DNA from: Actinostola sp. cb2023
Lineage: Eukaryota > Cnidaria > Anthozoa > Actiniaria > Actinostolidae
NCBI GenBank assembly: GCA_033675265.1
Contig: JAUJYZ010000472.1
Coordinates: forward strand, 477,203-541,202
Direction of reading: 5' to 3'
DNA: 64,000 bases
Shown here: piece after piece, positions 59,501-64,000 of the stretch
Numbering within the stretch: the first letter of the stretch is position 1
Layout of the letters: each line of letters begins with the position of its first letter
Notes under the pieces: model-generated
The model's input: the letters and a program-made list of their open reading frames with translations, nothing else
Databases searched by the model: none
Told to the model about the DNA's origin: nothing
Position numbers and translations under genes: made by a program

Positions 59501-62500
59501 GGCTCAAAGGGAAATGTGGAAGGGGGACGACAGCGAGGGATTGGGGAAGGGGGAGAGGGAAGAGGGAAGGGGAAGGGGAAAGTGGGAAGGGGAATGGGTG
59601 TCTCCCCCTCCCTTTCCCTTTGAGCTTGTTCACAGGCTAAGTTACCAAGTGCGGTGCGGTTGCGGTGGGGTGCAAAGCACTGCTGTGCTGTGGTATGCGG
59701 TGATGTGGTGATGTGCCATGCGGTTCGGGGAAAGGGGCAAGGGGAATGCGGTGCTGTGCTGTGGTTTACGGTGCTGTGCGCTGTGCGCTGTGGTGATGTG
59801 CCATGCGGTTCGGGGAAAGGGGCAAGGCGAAGGCGGAAGCGAAAGGGGGAATGCGCTGCTGTGATGCGTGCAGCACTAGTATTAGCCTGTGAACAGAGGC
59901 TCAAAGGGAAATGTGGAAGGGGGAGGTCAACGAGGGTGTGGGGAAGGGGGAGGGAGATGGGGAAGGGGGAGGGGAAATGGGAGTTTTTATTATTTATATG
60001 ATTACTTATTATTTATATTATTTATATGATTATTTTTATTATTTTTATTATTCTTTTATTAGTTTTAGCATTATTTTTATTATTTGATTTGATTATTATG
60101 ATTATTATGATTATTTATATTATGATTTATATGATTTATATTATTATTTTATAATTTTTATAAGGACAATGAGGGATTGGGGAAAGGGGAGGGTGAAGGT
60201 GAAGGGGAATGGGTATCTCCCCCTCCCTTTCACTTTGAACTTGTTCACAGGCTAAGTTACCAAGTGCGGTGCGTTGCGGTGAGGTGCAGAACGCTGTGAT
60301 GTTGTGCGGTGGCCTGCGGTGCTGTGCGCTGTGGTGCTGTGCCTTGCGGTTTGGGGGAAGGGGGAAGGGAAGGGTCAAGCGGAAGCGAAAGGGGTAATGC
60401 GCTGCTGTGCTGCATGCAGAATTAGTCCTAGCCTGTGAACAGAGGCTCAAAGTGAAATGTGGAAGGGGGAGGACAGCGAGGGATTGGAGAAGGGGGAGAG
60501 GGAAGAGGGAAGAGGGAAGGGGAAAGTGGGAAGGGGAATGGGTGTCTCCCCCTCCCTTTCCCTTTGAGCTTGTTCACAGGCTAAGTTACCAAGTGCGGTG
60601 CGTTGCGGTGGGGTGCAAAGCACTGCTGTGCTGTGGTATGCGGTGATGTGGTGATGTGCCATGCGGTTCGGGGAAAGGGGCAAGGGGAATGCGGTGGTGT
60701 ACTGTGGTTTGTGCTGTGGCTGTGCGCTGTGGTGATGTGCAATGCGGTTCGGGGAAAGGGGCAAGGCGAAGGCGGAAGCGAAAGGGGGATGCGCTGCTGT
60801 GATGCGTGCAGCACTAGTATTAGCCTGTGAACAGAGGCTCAAAGGGAAATGTGGAAGGGGGAGGTCAACGAGGGTGTGGGGAAGGGGGAGGGAGATGGGG
60901 AAGGGGGAGGGGAATGGGAGTTTTATTATTTATATGATTACTTATTATTTATATTATTTATATGATTATTTTTATTATTTTTTTTTATTATTCTTTTATT
61001 TTTATTATTTTTTATTTTTATTATTTGATTTGATTTTTATGATTATTATGATTATTTATATTATGATTTATATTATTTATATTATTATTTTATAATTTTT
61101 ATAAGGACAATGAGGGATTGGGGAAAGGGGAGGGTGAAGGTGAAGGGGAATGGGTATCTCCCCCTCCCTTTCACTTTGAACTTGTTCACAGGCTAAGTTA
61201 CCAAGTGCGGTGCGTTGCGGTGAGGTGCAGAACGCTGTGATGTTGTGCGGTGGCCTGCGGTGCTGTGCGCTGTGGTGCTGTGCCTTGCGGTTTGGGGGAA
61301 GGAGGAAGGGAAGGGGCAAGGGGAAGGAAAGGGGGAATGCGCTGCTGTGCTGCGTGCAGAATTAGTCCTAGCCTGTGAACAGAGGCTCAAAGGGAAATGT
61401 GGAAGGGGGACGACAGCGAGGGATTGGGGAAGGGGGGAGGGAAGGGGAAGGGGAAGGGGGAAGGGGAAGGGGAATGGGTGTCTCCCCCTCCCTTTCCCTT
61501 TGAGCTTGTTCACAGGCTAAGTTACCAAGTGCGGTGCGTTGCGGTGGGGTGCAAAGCGCTGCTGTGCTGTGGTATGCGGTGATGTGGTGATGTGCCATGT
61601 GGTGCTGTGCTGTGGTTTGCGGTGCTGTGCGCTGTGCTGTGCGCTGTGGTGATGTGCCATGCGGTTCGGGGAAAGGGGCAAGGCGAAGGCGGAAGCGAAA
61701 GGGGGAATGCGCTGCTGTGATGCGTGCAGCACTAGTATTAGCCTGTGAACAGAGGCTCAAAGGGAAATGTGGAAGGGGGAGGTCAACGAGGGTGTGGGGA
61801 AGGGGGAGGGAGATGGGGAAGGGGGAGGGGAATGGGAGTTTTATTATTTATATGATTACTTATTATTTATATGATTTATATGATTATTTTTATTATTTTT
61901 TTTTATTATTCTTTTATTAGTTTTAGCATTATTTTTATTATTTTATTTGATTATTATGATTATTATGATTATTATTTATATTATGATTTATATTATTTAT
62001 ATTATTTATTTATAATTTTTATAAGGACAATGAGGGATTGGGGAAAGGGGAGGGTGAAGGTGAAGGGGAATGGGTATCTCCCCCTCCCTTTCACTTTGAA
62101 CTTGTTCACAGGCTAAGTTACCAAGTGCGGTGCGTTGCGGTGAGGTGCAGAACGCTGTGATGTTGTGCGGTGGCCTGCGGTGCTGTGCGCTGTGGTGCTG
62201 TGCCTTGCGGTTTGGGGGAAGGAGGAAGGGAAGGGGCAAGGGGAAGGAAAGGGGGAATGCGCTGCTGTGCTGCGTGCAGAATTAGTCCTAGCCTGTGAAC
62301 AGAGGCTCAAAGGGAAATGTGGAAGGGGGACGACAGCGAGGGATTGGGGAAGGGGGAGAGGGGAAGGGGGAAGGGGGAAGAGGGAAGGGGAATGGGTGTC
62401 TCCCCCTCCCTTTCCCTTTGAGCTTGTTCACAGGCTAAGTTACCAAGTGCGGTGCGTTGCGGTGGGGTGCAAAGCGCTGCTGTGCTGTGGTATGCGGTGA

Positions 62501-64000
62501 TGTGGTGATGTGCCATGCGGTTCGGGGAAAGGGGCAAGGGGAATGCGGTGCTGTGCTGTGTTTACGGTGCTGTGCGCTGTGGTGATGTGCCATGCGGTTC
62601 GGGGAAAGGGGCAAGGCGAAGGCGGAAGCGAAAGGGGGAATGCGCTGCTGTGATGCGTGCAGCACTAGTATTAGCCTGTGAACAGAGGCTCAAAGGGAAA
62701 TGTGGAAGGGGGAGGTCAACGAGGGTGTGGGGAAGGGGGAGGGAGATGGGGAAGGGGGAGGGGAATGGGGGAGTTTTATTATTTATATGATTACTTATTA
62801 TTTATATGATTTATATGATTATTTTTATTATTTTTATTATTCTTTTATTAGTTTTAGCATTATTTTTATTATTTTATTTGATTATTATGATTATTATGAT
62901 TATTTATATTATGATTTATTTATGATTTATATTATTATTTTATAATTTTTATAAGGACAATGAGGGATTGGGGAAAGGGGAGGGTGAAGGTGAAGGGGAA
63001 TGGGTATCTCCCCCTCCCTTTCACTTTGAACTTGTTCACAGGCTAAGTTACCAAGTGCGGTGCGTTGCGGTGAGGTGCAGAACGCTGTGATGTTGTGCGG
63101 TGGCCTGCGGTGCTGTGCGCTGTGGTGCTGTGCCTTGCGGTTTGGGGGAAGGAGGAAGGGAAGGGGCAAGGGGAAGGAAAGGGGGAATGCGCTGCTGTGC
63201 TGCGTGCAGAATTAGTCCTAGCCTGTGAACAGAGGCTCAAAGGGAAATGTGGAAGGGGGACGACAGCGAGGGATTGGGGAAGGGGGGAGAGGGGGAAGGG
63301 GGAAGGGGGAAGAGGGAAGGGGAATGGGTGTCTCCCCCTCCCTTTCCCTTTGAGCTTGTTCACAGGCTAAGTTACCAAGTGCGGTGCGTTGCGGTGGGGT
63401 GCAAAGCGCTGCTGTGCTGTGGTATGCGGTGATGTGGTGATGTGCCATGCGGTTCGGGGAAAGGGGCAAGGGGAATGCGGTGCTGTGCTGTGGTTTACGG
63501 TGCTGTGCGCTGTGGTGATGTGCCATGCGGTTCGGGGAAAGGGGCAAGGCGAAGGCGGAAGCGAAGGGGGGAATGCGCTGCTGTGATGCGTGCAGCACTA
63601 GTATTAGCCTGTGAACAGAGGCTCAAAGGGAAATGTGGAAGGGGGAGGTCAACGAGGGTGTGGGGAAGGGGGAGGGAGATGGGGAAGGGGGAGGGGAATG
63701 GGAGTTTTATTATTTATATGATTACTTATTATTTATATTATTTATATGATTATTTTTATTTTTTTTATTATTCTTTTATTAGTTTTAGCATTATTTTTAT
63801 TATTTTATTTGATTATTATGATTATTATGATTATTTATATTATGATTTATATTATTTATATTATTATTTTATAATTTTTATAAGGACAATGAGGGATTGG
63901 GGAAAGGGGAGGGTGAAGGTGAAGGGGAATGGGTATCTCCCCCTCCCTTTCACTTTGAACTTGTTCACAGGCTAAGTTACCAAGTGCGGTGCGTTGCGGT
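53549..64000 (+). repeat. ~930-bp macrosatellite, 11 full units plus a partial one
   Basis: Units start with TTTTATTATTTATATGATTA at about 53549, 54459, 55399, 56317, 57185, 58110, 59039, 59985, 60920, 61839, 62774 and 63706; spacing 868-946 bp. Each unit has a ~170-190-bp AT-rich block (TTTATTATT, ATTATGATT runs), then GGACAATGAGGGATTGGGG, a first GC block, a second GC block, and a G-run tail ending GGGGAAGGGGGAGGGGAATG. Each GC block is closed by CTTTGA(A/G)CTTGTTCACAGG and its inverted partner AGCCTGTGAACAGAGGCTC. Units differ in the length of G-rich runs and in CTGTGCGCTGTG subrepeats. No gene; the array runs off the window. Confidence 0.97.

Noticed and set aside
53681..63975. Dozens of 60-177-codon frames on both strands in the macrosatellite (Arg/Gly, Pro/Ser/His or Tyr/Ile rich)
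   Set aside because: They recur once per unit in several frames at once and follow base composition, with no codon-level conservation.
1..64000. tRNA, rRNA, snRNA or other structured RNA genes
   Set aside because: No convincing tRNA boxes or rRNA-like segments were seen by eye; a covariance search was not possible.

Overview
The window is eukaryotic, repeat-dominated and contains no complete conserved host gene that I can identify. Its transposon mix suggests an anthozoan cnidarian, most likely a stony coral: MULE DNA transposons, a CR1/L2-type LINE, a Penelope-like element with a GIY-YIG endonuclease, MITEs with poly-G/poly-C ends, and a Mutator-like transposase remnant. The organism call is inference from remembered repeat styles. 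The coding signals show GT-AG introns, TATA boxes and high AT content, so bacterial-style operons and ribosome binding sites do not apply.

Layout, left half. 1-8749 is a large inverted-arm structure with arms of about 1.85 kb (189-2031 and 6881-8749) and a partial direct duplication of the left arm (2121-3130). Both arms carry an inward-facing TATA box and the same inward-facing start codon, which opens an OTU-like protease exon (6921-6730, minus). A two-exon MULE transposase (5218-3901, minus) lies between them. A perfect histone-type 3' stem-loop follows its stop codon. 9381-12162 holds an acidic exon-like ORF and a broken LINE. 12574-16011 holds several minus-strand exon candidates, including a phase-consistent three-exon model with an NRF1/YY1-type upstream region and a frameshifted papain-like cysteine protease. 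17999-20838 is a nearly perfect 2 x 1412 bp palindrome made of two head-to-head, 5'-truncated Penelope copies.

Middle. 21.3-36.8 kb is a mosaic of non-autonomous DNA elements. It includes a TIR-flanked region with a TATA-driven first exon and a ~100-bp tandem repeat, a 2.4 kb region bounded by oppositely oriented GTTACAGACGTTACA motifs, a 2.5 kb element with ~300-bp TIRs, poly-G/poly-C MITEs (one with an 8-bp target duplication), a 0.8 kb MITE with a 9-bp target duplication, a 20-bp minisatellite, an internally deleted Mutator-like element, and a 1.56 kb TIR element with a 6-bp target duplication.

Right half. 36.85-64.0 kb is almost entirely satellite DNA in three successive arrays: a 17-bp satellite with several levels of higher-order repeat (about 12 kb regular, then about 2.6 kb degenerate), a ~125-bp dimeric repeat, and a ~930-bp macrosatellite (11 full units, running off the window) in which a ~180-bp AT-rich block alternates with G-run-rich, hairpin-bounded GC blocks. 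Such stacking of unrelated arrays would fit pericentromeric or subtelomeric heterochromatin.

The strongest candidates for something undescribed are the MULE/OTU inverted-arm element with its histone-type 3' end, the 17-bp higher-order satellite, and the AT/G-run macrosatellite.
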